A stretch of 64,000 nucleotides of DNA from contig NC_091973.1 in assembly GCF_036711975.1 (NCBI RefSeq), forward strand, positions 12,896,001 through 12,960,000, read 5' to 3'. Below, in pieces: positions 32,054 through 42,614 of the stretch. This DNA comes from Onthophagus taurus (lineage: Eukaryota; Arthropoda; Insecta; Coleoptera; Scarabaeidae). Below the pieces are notes generated by a model. The model had not been told where the DNA came from, made no database searches, and saw nothing but the letters and a program-made list of their open reading frames with translations. Position 1 is the first letter of the stretch. Each line of letters starts with the position of its first letter. The translations under genes and the position numbers were made by a program.

Positions 32054-33279
32054 GTGCCGAAATTTTAAATGTGTACGATGCAGCAATATTTGATGATAGT
32101 TTATCGAGTGAAGAATATCATACATATCTACCTCGCATACAATCATTCAATGCGAGTGATGAAATTAGAATACCAATAAACCATCAAGATATATACACAT
32201 ATCCCCACGCTAGCTATATTTTTATTCAGGGGAAAATAGAAGAAACGCCTGCTGTTGGAGGAACTGGAGATGTTCAACTAGTTAACAATGCTTTTTTATT
32301 TCTATTCGATGAAATACGATACGAGATAAATGGTGTTGAAATAGATAGAAACATAAAACCCGGAATTACATCAACGATAAAGGGATACATTTCCTATAGC
32401 GATAATGAAAGTAAAGCGCTGCAATCAGCAGGATGGATTCCTAAACCGCAAAATAAACAACCAACGTTTATTACTCCTCATTTCACTGCTTGCATACCTT
32501 TAAACTTTATCTTAGGATTTGCTGAAGATTATAAAAAAATCATTATTAATGCTAGACAGGAGCTAGTATTATTAAGAGCTCGAAATGATGATAATTGCTA
32601 TAAAAATAGTTTAAAAAATAGTACGAAAGAAATGAAAATATACCTCACCAATGTCGATTGGAGAATACGACATATAACTGTAAATGATAAACATCGTTTA
32701 CAATTATTAAATGCTCTTAATAAGGATATGCCTATATTGTTACCGTTCCGAAAATGGGAATTGTTTGAATTACCTTCTCTACGTCCTACAAAGAAAGATA
32801 TTTGGTCTGTAAAATCGAGTACTAGCTTGGAAAGACCTCGATATGTTATAATTGCATTTCAATCTAAAACAAAAGACGATGCTACTTTTGATTCATCCGA
32901 TTTTCAGCATGCCAACATGAATAATATTAAATTACACCTAAACTCTTCTCATTATCCATACGATAATTTGAATTTATCCATGATTCAAAAACGTTATGGA
33001 AACGCCTACAATATGTATACAAGCTTCAGAAAAAGCTATTGTGGGGGAAATAAAATTGGAGAACCACTACTGGATTTTAATCAATTTCATGATATACCGC
33101 TTTTCGTTATAGATTGCTCCAAACAACTGGAAAGTATAAAATCCTCTACAGTTGATATTAAACTAGATTTGGAGAGCGATGTTGCATTTAATGATAATAT
33201 TTCTGCGTTCTGTCTCATAATTCATGATACTATCATACAGTATAGACCGTTAACAGGTTTAGTACAAAAAATTATTTAG
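32050..33279 (+). CDS. Major capsid protein (double jelly roll)
   Basis: 409 aa, starting MSAEILNVYDAAIFDDSLSS. Features shared with Polinton major capsid proteins: the YLPRIQSFNASDEIRIPINHQD start of the first barrel, the conserved FLFDEIRYEINGVEID strand pair, the PHFTACIPLNFILGF segment, the second-barrel block with WRIRHI, and an extended C-terminal barrel ending near FCLIIHDTIIQY. Length fits the smaller arthropod versions. It would form hexon-like trimers of the icosahedral shell. Intact; the ATG overlaps the upstream stop, suggesting coupled translation or closely packed transcripts. Confidence 0.92.
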   Translation: MSAEILNVYDAAIFDDSLSSEEYHTYLPRIQSFNASDEIRIPINHQDIYTYPHASYIFIQGKIEETPAVGGTGDVQLVNNAFLFLFDEIRYEINGVEIDRNIKPGITSTIKGYISYSDNESKALQSAGWIPKPQNKQPTFITPHFTACIPLNFILGFAEDYKKIIINARQELVLLRARNDDNCYKNSLKNSTKEMKIYLTNVDWRIRHITVNDKHRLQLLNALNKDMPILLPFRKWELFELPSLRPTKKDIWSVKSSTSLERPRYVIIAFQSKTKDDATFDSSDFQHANMNNIKLHLNSSHYPYDNLNLSMIQKRYGNAYNMYTSFRKSYCGGNKIGEPLLDFNQFHDIPLFVIDCSKQLESIKSSTVDIKLDLESDVAFNDNISAFCLIIHDTIIQYRPLTGLVQKII

Positions 33280-33283
33280 AAAA

Positions 33284-34099
33284 ATGATTATTAAATTTTT
33301 ATTATGTATCTGCTGCTACTGGTGCTACATTCACGCTGAACATTTTAATCTAACTTACTTTAAAAATGGATCTAGTTCGCTTACTCATAATGTTCGAAAC
33401 CGCAACAGTCAGATTCAACTGGAAGTAGCACCATTTTCCAGTGAAATGCTTAATTTAAAAACGGTAAAAAAAAAGAAAAAAAATCCTGTCAACATCGATG
33501 AGAATAATTCATTAACTTCAATAACTTTAAAGCCTACGGAAACACCGATAACGACAATATTTCCATTAACTTTAAAACCCTACAAAACAACGCTAACAGA
33601 TTTAAAACCTTCTGCAACTGTAATATCTCATAAAACGGAAGCTAATGAAAGCGTGAACTGCATGAATGATTTAAAAGATTGTAAATTATGGAATAAGGAC
33701 CTGGATGCGAGATATGTAAGATTATCGTTAATGGCTCATAGAGATCTTACAGATTTAGAAGAATGTCGTGAGAATGTAAAAAATTTGGATTCAATTCAGA
33801 AAATAGCAACATTAAAAGAAGCGCTCGATGAAAAGTTGCAGGAAATTATTGAAATAAGACAAGATTTGGCAAATTGTATGGCTCAAAATTCAGGTTTACG
33901 GTTGGAAATATCTATGTGGGCTAGTAAGTGTGAACAAGAAGTGTTGCCTAAACCGCAACTTCAGGTTGCAGCGAATGCGATATCTACAATTAGCCCTGAA
34001 TGTAGTTGGCACTGTTCTTCATGCGAACAAGAAACAAGAAGGCTAAAATCTAAATTAAATACATGTAATTCAATAATTTTAAGAGAAGGAGGGAAATGA
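33284..34099 (+). CDS. Secreted/coiled-coil Polinton protein of unknown function
   Basis: 271 aa starting 4 nt after the major capsid stop. The first ~18 residues are a signal peptide (MIIKFLLCICCYWCYIHAEH). Residues about 75-120 are Thr/Pro/Lys-rich with repeated TLKP (mucin-like). Residues about 125-215 form a long charged coiled coil with regularly placed cysteines (CMNDLKDCKLW, CRENV, CMAQN). The C terminus has more cysteines (CSWHCSSCEQE) and no membrane anchor. It overlaps the next gene by 4 nt (ATGA). I recognise no family; a surface or secreted role is inferred from the signal peptide. Confidence 0.65.
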   Translation: MIIKFLLCICCYWCYIHAEHFNLTYFKNGSSSLTHNVRNRNSQIQLEVAPFSSEMLNLKTVKKKKKNPVNIDENNSLTSITLKPTETPITTIFPLTLKPYKTTLTDLKPSATVISHKTEANESVNCMNDLKDCKLWNKDLDARYVRLSLMAHRDLTDLEECRENVKNLDSIQKIATLKEALDEKLQEIIEIRQDLANCMAQNSGLRLEISMWASKCEQEVLPKPQLQVAANAISTISPECSWHCSSCEQETRRLKSKLNTCNSIILREGGK

Positions 34100-34764
34100 G
34101 TAGGAAGGTCAAGTTTTGTCGAAGTGTAACCGTTCATGAAATCGAATTAGTTGATATCGAGATTCCTAGCTGGGAACAAGCAGCCAGAGATAGAGCAAGA
34201 TTTTTGAAGCGAATTAAAGAAACAGAGAAATTGATATCTCCAATTCTAAAACATTCACATCGTTTGAAAATTATGGCATCACGAAATCCAATAAAAATCA
34301 TTGATATGCAGGGCTTTACTCTATTATCAGGGTTTCGGGTAAAAGAATTAGCTATAAGTGATGGTTACTCGATTTCCCATTTCCTTTTTCAAGCGGACGT
34401 AGCTCATGAAAAGCTTAATAAACGCGAACGACGACAGATTGCTTGGGAACAAAACAACTTACATCATTTAAACTATGACTATGGATATGTAGCCTACAAT
34501 CGACTTAGAGAAATTCTGCTCGAGCATACATGTGAAGCGGAGGTGATATTTGTAAAGGGTTCGCAAAAGGAAACGGTGTTACGGGATTTACAACCAGAGA
34601 CAAAAACTGTAATTATTAATTTACAGGATAATTTAAATTGTCCATTACTTTCAACATCGCAAAATAGTTGTGTATATCATAATAATTCATTTAGTAATTG
34701 CGCAATTGAAAATGTAAAGTTAATTTCAAAATTTTTAAAATTAGGTTTGAATAAATTAAACTAA
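34096..34764 (+). CDS. Exonuclease-like (RNase H-fold) Polinton protein
   Basis: 222 aa. After a polar N terminus come IIDMQGF (about 68-74; compare D-x-E/Q in DEDD exonucleases), FRVKELAI, H-F-L-F, a W..N.HHL.YDYGYV.Y segment, IFVKGSQKE, a strand IINL followed by CP, then a C..H....C pattern and NVKLISKFL. This arrangement suggests a DEDD-type nuclease fold in which catalytic carboxylates are only partly kept, so activity is doubtful. The same family's C-terminal part is kept in the mini-Polinton (10076-10363). Last gene of the capsid cluster; AATAAA-type signals follow. Confidence 0.6.
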   Translation: MSRKVKFCRSVTVHEIELVDIEIPSWEQAARDRARFLKRIKETEKLISPILKHSHRLKIMASRNPIKIIDMQGFTLLSGFRVKELAISDGYSISHFLFQADVAHEKLNKRERRQIAWEQNNLHHLNYDYGYVAYNRLREILLEHTCEAEVIFVKGSQKETVLRDLQPETKTVIINLQDNLNCPLLSTSQNSCVYHNNSFSNCAIENVKLISKFLKLGLNKLN

Positions 34765-34826
34765 GAAGAAATGTTAAAGTGTACATGTAAGTAAATATAA
34801 TAAAAAACAATAAAAATTAACTTTTT

Positions 34827-35765
34827 TTATTTTTTCTCTAAAATTCTATACATTTTTTCGTTTAAATCAACGATTTTTTCTAAAATATTGATCATCGTCT
34901 TATTTTCCGATAACGATTTTTGGGGGGCTTTTTCCAATCCTCTAGGGGCATAACAGCGGGAAGATCTGGGTGTTTCCAACGGGATTAGTGTTGGAGGGGG
35001 TGCCACTCTTTCATATCGATGGGAATGTCCCCATGCTTGTCGGGTAGATCTAGGTGTTTCCAACGGGATTAGTGTTGGAGGCGATGCCACTCTTTCGTAT
35101 CGATGGGGATGTTCCCATGCTTGTTGTAAATCCGATATGCCCCGCGCATAGTCCTCATCATGACCATTAATTGCGATGAGCTCCTCATCATCCATTACCT
35201 CACCTTTCGAGCGAGGTGAGGGTGACCTGGGACTATCACTCTCCTGCCAAGTTGCTATGAGTAAAAAGCAGAAAATATAATTTATTAAAGAGATAAGAAT
35301 TAAAAAAGAAAAAATTAAGTACTTACTTTCAAAAGAATCGCTGGATTTTTTCGCTACATCTTTCGAGTGAGGTGAGGGCGACTTGAGGTTCTCGTTTTCC
35401 TCCCAAGCCACTACAAAAAAAAATAAATAAATAAAAAGGTAGGAATTAAATAAGAATAAATTAATTACTTTCAAAGCCATCGCCGACTTCTTTCTTCACA
35501 CCCCCAACATGTTTTTGCGTAGGATGATGGGATTTCTCCCGTCTCCGTACCATTTCTATGATCTCACACCAGTTAACATCGCATTTCGCATCTAATTATG
35601 AGACAGTAATAGTAAAACAATAATAAACTCATATGAAATTTTAAAAATAAATAAACATTTACATGTGTACTATTTACCGTCCACCACCTTGCAATCGGAA
35701 CCGAAAATTTCGATTTCCGTTGCTCCATAATCACGTTCATTAATATAAAGAATATATTTTGGCAT
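34827..35765 (-). CDS. Four-exon Polinton gene with duplicated Ser-Pro modules
   Basis: I infer exons 35678-35765, 35469-35591, 35327-35410 and 34827-35254 (minus), giving about 240 aa from MPKYILYINERDYG. All three introns have GT donors (GTAAAT, GTAATT, GTAAGT) and AG acceptors, lengths 86, 58 and 72 bp, all phase 1, and the frame is open across all four exons. Exon 3 and the start of exon 4 share W.E....SPSP.SK; exon 4 has two tandem copies of HRYERV..PPTLIPLETPRS. A TATAAATA lies at 35833-35840, about 68 bp before the ATG, with TCATAG near 35806. The N terminus is acidic and globular-looking, the rest probably disordered. Family unknown. Confidence 0.7.
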
Positions 35766-35849
35766 TTTGAATCGTTACAGTAGCACAATACGGTAAGAGA
35801 ACAAACTATGAGAAACGGTAAACGATCAGGCGTATTTATATGAAGTTCA

Positions 35850-36480
35850 TATCATTTGAGGTGCAACGGTTTTCTTTCAAATAATTTTTTTCTTCACCGC
35901 ATGAGGAAAATTTGCAACCATCGCGTCTGTGGTTCAACATATTTTTTTTTAGCAAAACGATAGACATTTCCTCTTCTGCGGTGTCATGTAGGTTTACAAA
36001 ATCCTTGATAGTTGCTGGCATTACGTAAGAGGAAAATATTTCTTACGTATCTATCACGTATGTGGTTCAACGATTTTTTTAAAAACGATTGAAACTTCCA
36101 CTTTTGTGGTGTCTTGCATGTTTACAAAATCTTAGATAGGTGCAATCGTTTTTCCTCGCCACGGTTTTCCGCTTTAACATAATTACACAAACGAAAAATG
36201 TTTTTTTCCAACAACCGTGCGGTTCAACAGATTTTTAAAACGATAGAAATTTCCTATTTTACAAAAAGATTAATTTCTAATTAATTCGAGAAAATTTTGT
36301 TATATGCGGTCCAACGGATTTTTTTTTAAACAATAGAAACTTCCTCTTCTGCGGTGTCATGCAAGTTTACAAAATCTTTGATAGTTGCTATCATTTTTTC
36401 TTGCCACACTCTTCCGTTTTAATTCAATTATCCCAGCAAATTTTTTTTGCGTGTGCGGTCCAACGGATTTTGAATCGCAA
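35850..36480. repeat. Degenerate repeats in the divergent intergenic region
   Basis: Two words recur. TGCGGTCCAACGGATTTTTT-like sites are near 35930, 36060, 36220, 36306 and 36454. GGTGTCATGCAAGTTTACAA-like sites with a following ATAGTTGCT are near 35975, 36108 and 36350. Spacing is irregular, roughly 100-165 bp. The region separates the four-exon gene (minus) from the gene at 36604 (plus). It may hold an enhancer or origin; no gene is seen, though an 86-codon frame crosses its end. Confidence 0.7.
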
Positions 36481-36521
36481 AATGAGGTTTTTTAAATTAG
36501 AACTATCTAATCCAAATAATT

Positions 36522-36530
36522 TCCTATATA
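36522..36530 (+). promoter_or_regulatory. TATA box before the 36604 gene
   Basis: CTATATAAACG lies about 75 bp before the ATG at 36604, matching the spacing of the TATAAATA before the divergent gene. Confidence 0.5.
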
Positions 36531-36603
36531 AACGCTGCAGCCTAGAGGATTTATCATTTGTCGAATATCACTACACGAGTTCACATTACAAATATTATTC
36601 ACG

Positions 36604-37091
36604 ATGCCTAAATTTTTAAAAAAAAAACTTCGGTAGTTCCTACATCTTTTCCTACTAAAACAGTTAAAAAGTGTAAAACCAAGCATCCCCTTTCGGGAAG
36701 CGATAAGGAAGACGAAAAAGAATTGGCTATCTCCGACAGCAGTTCAAGCTCCTCTTCAACTAGAGATAACATATTTGATGCAGAATTAAAAGCTGCTAAC
36801 GTGTCAGTTTACGAAAGGAAGCCAAAAATATCGTGTATGGAATTCAAGATTGGGGAAATACATCCAATAGTTACTTTAAAGCAATTGTTTAATGCAAAAT
36901 ATCCGACTCTATTGGTGGAGCTGAACGAGAACATTGTCTTTCTTCCGGAAAGGTATTTATATCAAGTCAGCAATCAGTTTGTTGAGATGGTTAATTCGGG
37001 GGAACATCCCCAAATTGGTTTGACGTTAGTCAATCGTAAATTTGTAGGGAAAGACATGCTTTTACATGAATTTGAATTCATAAAAGTTTAA
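36604..37091 (+). pseudogene. Ser-rich/globular Polinton protein with frame change at an A10 run
   Basis: ATG at 36604 starts MPKFLKKK and meets a run of ten A (36618-36627); in that frame a TAG follows at once. The frame one base back is open from the run to 37091 and encodes a Lys/Ser-rich acidic stretch (SDSSSSSSSTRD) and then a globular part with ISCMEFKIGEIHPI, LKQLFNAKYPTLLVEL, FLPERYLYQV and GLTLVNRKFVG. Either a 1-bp deletion in the A run (or sequencing error), or slippage on the run. The C-terminal part resembles small hypothetical proteins near viral polymerases, but I cannot name it. Confidence 0.55.
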
Positions 37092-37174
37092 AATTTTTTT
37101 TTAAATTAGGTATATTTAGATGCTTAAATTAGAATAGATTAATAGAGTTTACACCTAGATATAGTTAGATCATA

Positions 37175-40100
37175 ATGGAAATTGTAACAATTGAAACTGT
37201 TAAAACAACTAGAAAGTTATTGAATCTCTGTAGATCTGAGGATGAATTTAAAAGATTACAAAAATTAAATAGAGGAAATATTCGATTACTAACTAAGCTT
37301 TTACGTACTAAAAATGGAGGAATAGGGGTTAAGAGGCATTATCAATCAATCTTATGCGATCTACAACAAATACACTTAAAAATTGTAAATAGTTTAAAAG
37401 TAGTGAAAGGGGTTAAATATGGGAAAGGATTACATAAGAAACGCAGCGATCTGATTAGATGGCAAGACATAACTTCCGCTTTTCAATCTCGTGTTCGAAC
37501 TGGAGCTATCATCAATTTAGTGCACAAAGAGCCCAAAACATTTTTAGATGATTGCATATTTCTTATAAAATCGAGAGTGCAAAATGTATTAAAACGTGAA
37601 ATGTCCGGGATAAAGATGAACTTAGAACTTTCCGCTAATTTCATCATTCCTACAAGCGGAGAAGAAGATGTTAAATATTTTAATACATCCAACGCTGTAG
37701 TATTGCAGTCTTCTTCCATTACTACTATATTGAAGGGTTTTAATGAGGATATATGTAATCAGGCAAGTACTTTTTACATTTCTAAACATTCATCTATTTA
37801 TTTTTTATTTATTTCTTTTTTGTAATTATTTAGATCGGGGAGTTCGCTGAACGCAATTCCGGATGGTCATTCGTTTCAATTAACTATTTATTGGTATGTA
37901 TCAATAAATATTCTCCGTTACTAGCAGGAACCTATATTCCACTACCTCCGAAATTATCAACACGGAAAAAAGGCGTCATTCTCAATATACGTAATAATGA
38001 TAATCTATGCTTCATATATTGTATACTGGCGGGTTTGTATAAAATGTATTCATGCGAAATGAATTCTTATTCGAATTTTAATATCGAAAAAATGTTTAAT
38101 GTAAACGGAATTGAATTTCCGATTACATTAACAGATATTTCTAAGTTCGAAAAACTAAATCCAACAATTTCTGTTAACGTTTTTGGATTCAATGATGAAC
38201 TAGATTTAATAGGCCCCTATTTTCATACAAAACAGGTAAAAGAAAATCATTTTAATTTATTAATTCTAGAAAGTAACAGCTTACATCATTATTGTTTAAT
38301 ACATGATTTATCTGCTCTATTATATAAAAAAATTACTAAAGATAAGACTAAACTATATATATGTGATCGTTGTCTTAATCATTTTAATAAACAAATTCTA
38401 TTGGAAAAACATTCCTTAAATTGTATGAATCATAAAGCTGTCAAGATTACTCTCCCTGAGAAACGTATTTTACAATTTCAAAATTTTAAGGCACTAATCA
38501 GAAAGCCATTCGTAATATACGCAGATTTTGAATCATTACTCAAAAAAATTGATGGTTGTCCTAATACAGATACAAAATCATATACGTTGAATTATCAATT
38601 ACATGAAGCTTGCAGTGTAGCATTTAATATCGTTTGTTCATATAATAATAGCTACAATAGCTTTAAATTGTATCGAGGAAAAAATCCTCAAACATGGTTT
38701 ATAGATCAATTAGAGCAACTTAGCCGAGAACTTCATTTAATTTTAAAAGCTAGTACTACAAATATCATAAAGAAACTGACTCCAACTGAAATATCCATAT
38801 ATCATTCCACATATAACTGTCCTGTATGCCATTGCGAATTTTCCGTTGCAAATCCTAAAGTTCGACATTATGATCATTTCACAGGAAATTTCATTTCTCC
38901 GCTTTGTATGAACTGTAACTTACAAATTAAACTGGATTATAGTATACCGATTTTTTTTCATAATTTTAGCGGTTACGATATACATCTCTTCGTTTTAGAT
39001 CTTGTTGAAAAGTATGATGTCAGCATTATTCCGATCAATCATGAGACATACATTTCTTTATCGGTTAAAATCAATCAAATTAAATTTATATTTCTAGATA
39101 GTTATAGATTTATGGCAGCCTCATTAAATGAGCTTGTATCCAATCTCAAACCGGAGCAATTAATTCATAGCAAATTTCATTTTCCTAATCCCGATCTATT
39201 CAAGTTAATTACACGCAAAGGTATTTATCCTTATGATTATATTGATCATTTCGATAAATTTAAAGAAACTTGCTTGCCTGAAAAACAACATTTCTTTTCA
39301 TTACTCACAAAGGAGAGCATATCTGACGATAACTATTCACATGCAATCAACGTTTGGAATTCATTCAATTGTGAAACATTAGGTGATTATTCAGACATAT
39401 ATTTAAAAACGGATGTTCTTCTTCTATCGGATGTATTCGAAAATTTTAGGAATTTAACAATGACTCATTATGGATTAGATGCCGCTGCGTTTTATACCGC
39501 TCCAGGTTTAAGTTGGGCTGCTTCTTTGAAATATACTCATGTACAATTAGAACTGCTTCAAGATATAGATATGATTTTATTTATAGAAAAGGGAATTAGA
39601 GGAGGCATCACTCAATCTATTCATCGATATGCAAAAGCAAACAACCCTTACGTTCCTAATAGTTACGATGGAGATCCCTTTCATACATATTTAATGTATT
39701 GGGATGCAACTAATTTGTACGGCTGGGCACAGAGTCAATATATACCGATTAATGAATTTAGCTGGGTAAGCGATATGAATTTTGATGTGTTAAATGTCTC
39801 CAACGATTCTGATTATGGCTATATCGTAGAAGCAGATTTAATTGTACCCAGAGAATTGCATGACTTCTATAGTGACTTTCCGCTACTATCTGAACATATG
39901 AAACCTCCGAATTCCTCGGTTTTGAAACTACTTTGCACTCTTTATAATAAAACTTCTTACATCATTCATTACATAAATTTAAAACAAGCAGTAAATTTAG
40001 GTATTAAACTAGGTAAAATACATCGTATTTTAAAATTCAAACAATCTCCATGGTTAAAAAAATTTATTGATTTAAATACCGACTTACGAATGAAGGCGAA

Positions 40101-40941
40101 TAATGAATTTGATAAAAGCTTTTTTAAATTAATTATTAATGCTCATTTTGGGAAAACTATGGAAAACGATAGAAAAAAAAGAAAAATTATTATTTGTAAC
40201 AATTGGAACAGTACTCGAAAATACATCGCACGCCCTGAATTTAAATGTTTAAAAATATTTAGTGAAAATATTGTATCAATAGAACTTGAAAAAACTGAAA
40301 TCGTTTTTAATAAGCCTATTTACATAGGGTTTACAGTTTTGGAATTATCTAAAACGCTAATGTATTCCTTCCATTATGATTTTGTTAAACGTTGTCTAGA
40401 TAATGCATTTCACATTCAACTTTTGTATATGGATACAGATTCCTTAATTTATAAATTCAAATGTAAACTTCCAAATTATTCTATCTATGATGCTATTCGA
40501 GAAAATGTAGAGTTATTTGATACTTCCGACTTAGTAGCTGATAATATTTGGAAAATTCCGTTAACAAACAAAAAAATTCCAGGAAAATTTAAAGATGAAT
40601 GTAAAGGGAAGATTTTAACCGAATTTATAGCTTTAAGACCTAAAGTGTATATGTTAAAAATTAACGATAAGGAAATAGCACCTAAGGTGAAAGGTATTGG
40701 TAAAGTTGCTTAGAATACTTTGACTTTTAATGATTTTGTAGATGTACTTTTTAATGATAAAGTAAAATTAACTAATTTTAATACAATTCGAACTAAAAAT
40801 CATAAATTATATTCTATGAATGTGAATAAAATTGCATTAAACAGTAATGATGATAAGCGCTACATATCCCCCGATTCCTCCATAGTTACGCGACCATGGG
40901 GACATTTTAAAAATAATGAGAATATGTATTTTAACTCGTAA
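37175..40941 (+). pseudogene. polB: Protein-primed family B DNA polymerase, spliced, with in-frame TAG
   Basis: Exon 1 is 37175-37762 and exon 2 starts 37834; the 71-bp intron has a CAG/GCAAGT donor (GC-AG class) and TTTAG acceptor, and joins the frames exactly. About 1230 aa. Exonuclease motifs: YADFESLL (about 425), FHNFSGYD (about 571), YLKTDVLLL (about 718). Polymerase motifs: DATNLYG (A, about 818), NEFDKSFFKLIINAHFGK (B, about 955), YMDTDSL (C, about 1062), then a KGIGK thumb block. Two Cys/His zinc-binding sites precede the exonuclease motifs or lie between them. A TAG at 40711-40713 stops the frame just after KGIGKVA; the final 76 codons stay in frame to 40941, ending near the typical WGHF. 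So it is a nonsense mutation. Confidence 0.93.
37763..37833 (+). other. GC-AG intron in the polymerase gene
   Basis: Donor CAG|GCAAGT is the strong consensus for GC-type donors; the acceptor is preceded by a T-rich tract. Nearby GT donors do not restore the downstream frame. An unspliced transcript would stop at a TAA within the intron. Confidence 0.7.
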
Positions 40942-40977
40942 TTTGTTTTTCATTTTATCAATATATTATATTAATTA

Positions 40978-41467
40978 AAACTAATTCTTTCTTTCTTTAT
41001 TTAATGAATATCCTGCAAACAAAAATCCTTCTCCTTGTTCAAGCATGCGCAATTACTCTCCAATGAATTTTGGGTTCTCACTTACTCGTTTAATGACGTC
41101 GCATCCGAACAAACGATCGGAAATTCTTTGTAGATTATTATTATCATTGGCGTAACCGCAACAGTTCCTTATTATGCAATAACACAATCTTTGCGGTCAA
41201 CGACGTCAGTTGTTTATATTTATATAAACAAAAAATTTAGTATGGCAACCAACCGCCCCGCACCCGCCCAAACCGTTCCGCGCGGCACCAGCCCATCCGG
41301 CACCGCGAACCCGCGCGCCTGCGGCGTCGGTACGGCGGCGGCGGCGGCGACGGCGGCGGCGTCGATGACGTGCGTGTAGTTCAGCTACCTAGCTGTAGTG
41401 GAGGGGGAAGGGTGTCCTTGACTACGGCTACCTCTGACGTCAGCGATAGCCTTGTTTTATACCTACT
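40978..41467. repeat. Right terminal inverted repeat of the Polinton
   Basis: Inverse of 24414-24937, about 490 bp. Differences from the left include CGCTGACGTC for CTCTGACGTC and loss of the ~40-bp CCGGCTTTCAGCCGAC block, replaced by a few bases. Confidence 0.9.
41242..41379 (+). CDS. Terminal-repeat ORF, Ala/Pro-rich, reading outward (right)
   Basis: 45 codons from ATG 41242 (MATNRPAPAQTVPRG) to TAG, a near copy of the left ORF at 24534-24680. TATATAAAC precedes it. Differences from the left copy are a Pro/Thr and a Ser/Cys change and three fewer Ala, with the frame unchanged. Confidence 0.35.
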   Translation: MATNRPAPAQTVPRGTSPSGTANPRACGVGTAAAAATAAASMTCV

Positions 41468-42614
41468 GTCATAATATCACGATTTGGGCACAATTTGTTT
41501 TTTATCTTCAACATGCTCCAACATGTCATTTGGCGCCTGCATATCACAAATATGGTCAGCAGAGTTATCGGAACCAAAAGTGATAGAAAGTTCAAACATG
41601 GCTCAGAACGGCGTATAACGTCATAATATCACGTTTTGGGCACATTTTGTTTTTTATCTCCAACATGCTCCAATATGACATTTGGCTCCTGAATATCACA
41701 AATAGGGTCAGCAGAATTATCGGAACCAAAAGTGATAGAAAGTTCAAACATGGCTCAGAACGGCGTATAACGTCATAATATCACGTTTTGGGCACATTTT
41801 GTTTTTTATCTCCAACATGCTCCAACATGTCATTTGGCGCCTGAATATCACAAATATGGTCGGCAGAATTATCGGAACCAAAAGTGATAGAAAGTTCAAA
41901 CATGGCTCAGAACGGCTTATAACGTCATAATATCACGTTTTGCGCACATTTTGTTTTTTATCTCCAACATGCTCCAATATGACATTTGGCTCCTGAATAT
42001 CACAAATATGGTCAGCAGAATTATCGGAACCAAAAGTGATAGAAAGTTCAAACATGGCTCAGAACGGCGTATAACGTCATAATATCACGTTTTGGGCACA
42101 TTTTGTTTTTTATCTCCAACATGCTCCAACATGTCATTTGACGCGTGAATAACACAAATATGGTCAACAGAATTATCGGAACCAAAAGTGATAGAAAGTT
42201 CAAACATGACTCAGAACGGCGTATAACGTCATAATATCACGTTTTGGGCACATTTTGTTTTTTATCTCCAACATGCTCCAACATGTCATTTGACGCCTGA
42301 ATAACACAAATATGGTCAACAGAATTATCGGAACCAAAAGTGATAGAAAGTTCAAACATGGCTCAGAACGGCGTATAACGTCATAATATCACGTTTTGGG
42401 CACATTTTGTTTTTTATCTCCAACATGCTCCAATATGACATTTGGCCCCTGAATATCACATATATGGTCGACAGAATTATCGGAACCAAAAGTGATAGAA
42501 AGTTCAAACATGGCTCAGAACGGCGTATAGCGTCATAATATCACGTTTTGGGCACATTTTGTTTTTTATCTCCAACATGCTCCAATATGACATTTGGCCC
42601 CTGAATATCACATA
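41468..42614. repeat. ~152-bp satellite, block 4
   Basis: About 7.5 monomers, resuming at the monomer position where the Polinton split it (GTCATA at 41468-41473) and ending at the TA where the mariner inserted (42613-42614). Confidence 0.95.

Larger units (their letters stand above)
24414..41467 (+). mobile_element. Complete Polinton/Maverick element, 17,054 bp
   Basis: It begins AGTAGGTATAAAACAAGGC and ends with the inverse. GTCATA flanks it at 24408-24413 and 41468-41473 and occurs once in the empty satellite monomer, giving the 6-bp duplication typical of Polintons. It carries all core genes: protein-primed polymerase, integrase, packaging ATPase, protease, minor and major capsid proteins, with a phospholipase A2 virion protein as in adintoviruses. 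The left block (integrase to ATPase) is on minus; the capsid block and polymerase are on plus. Lesions in polymerase, ATPase and integrase suggest this copy depends on others. Confidence 0.97.

Noticed and set aside
35573-36021. Separate short ORFs at 35573-35788 and 35836-36021 (minus)
   Set aside because: The first overlaps exon 1 of the spliced gene in another frame; the second is in the repeat-containing intergenic region.
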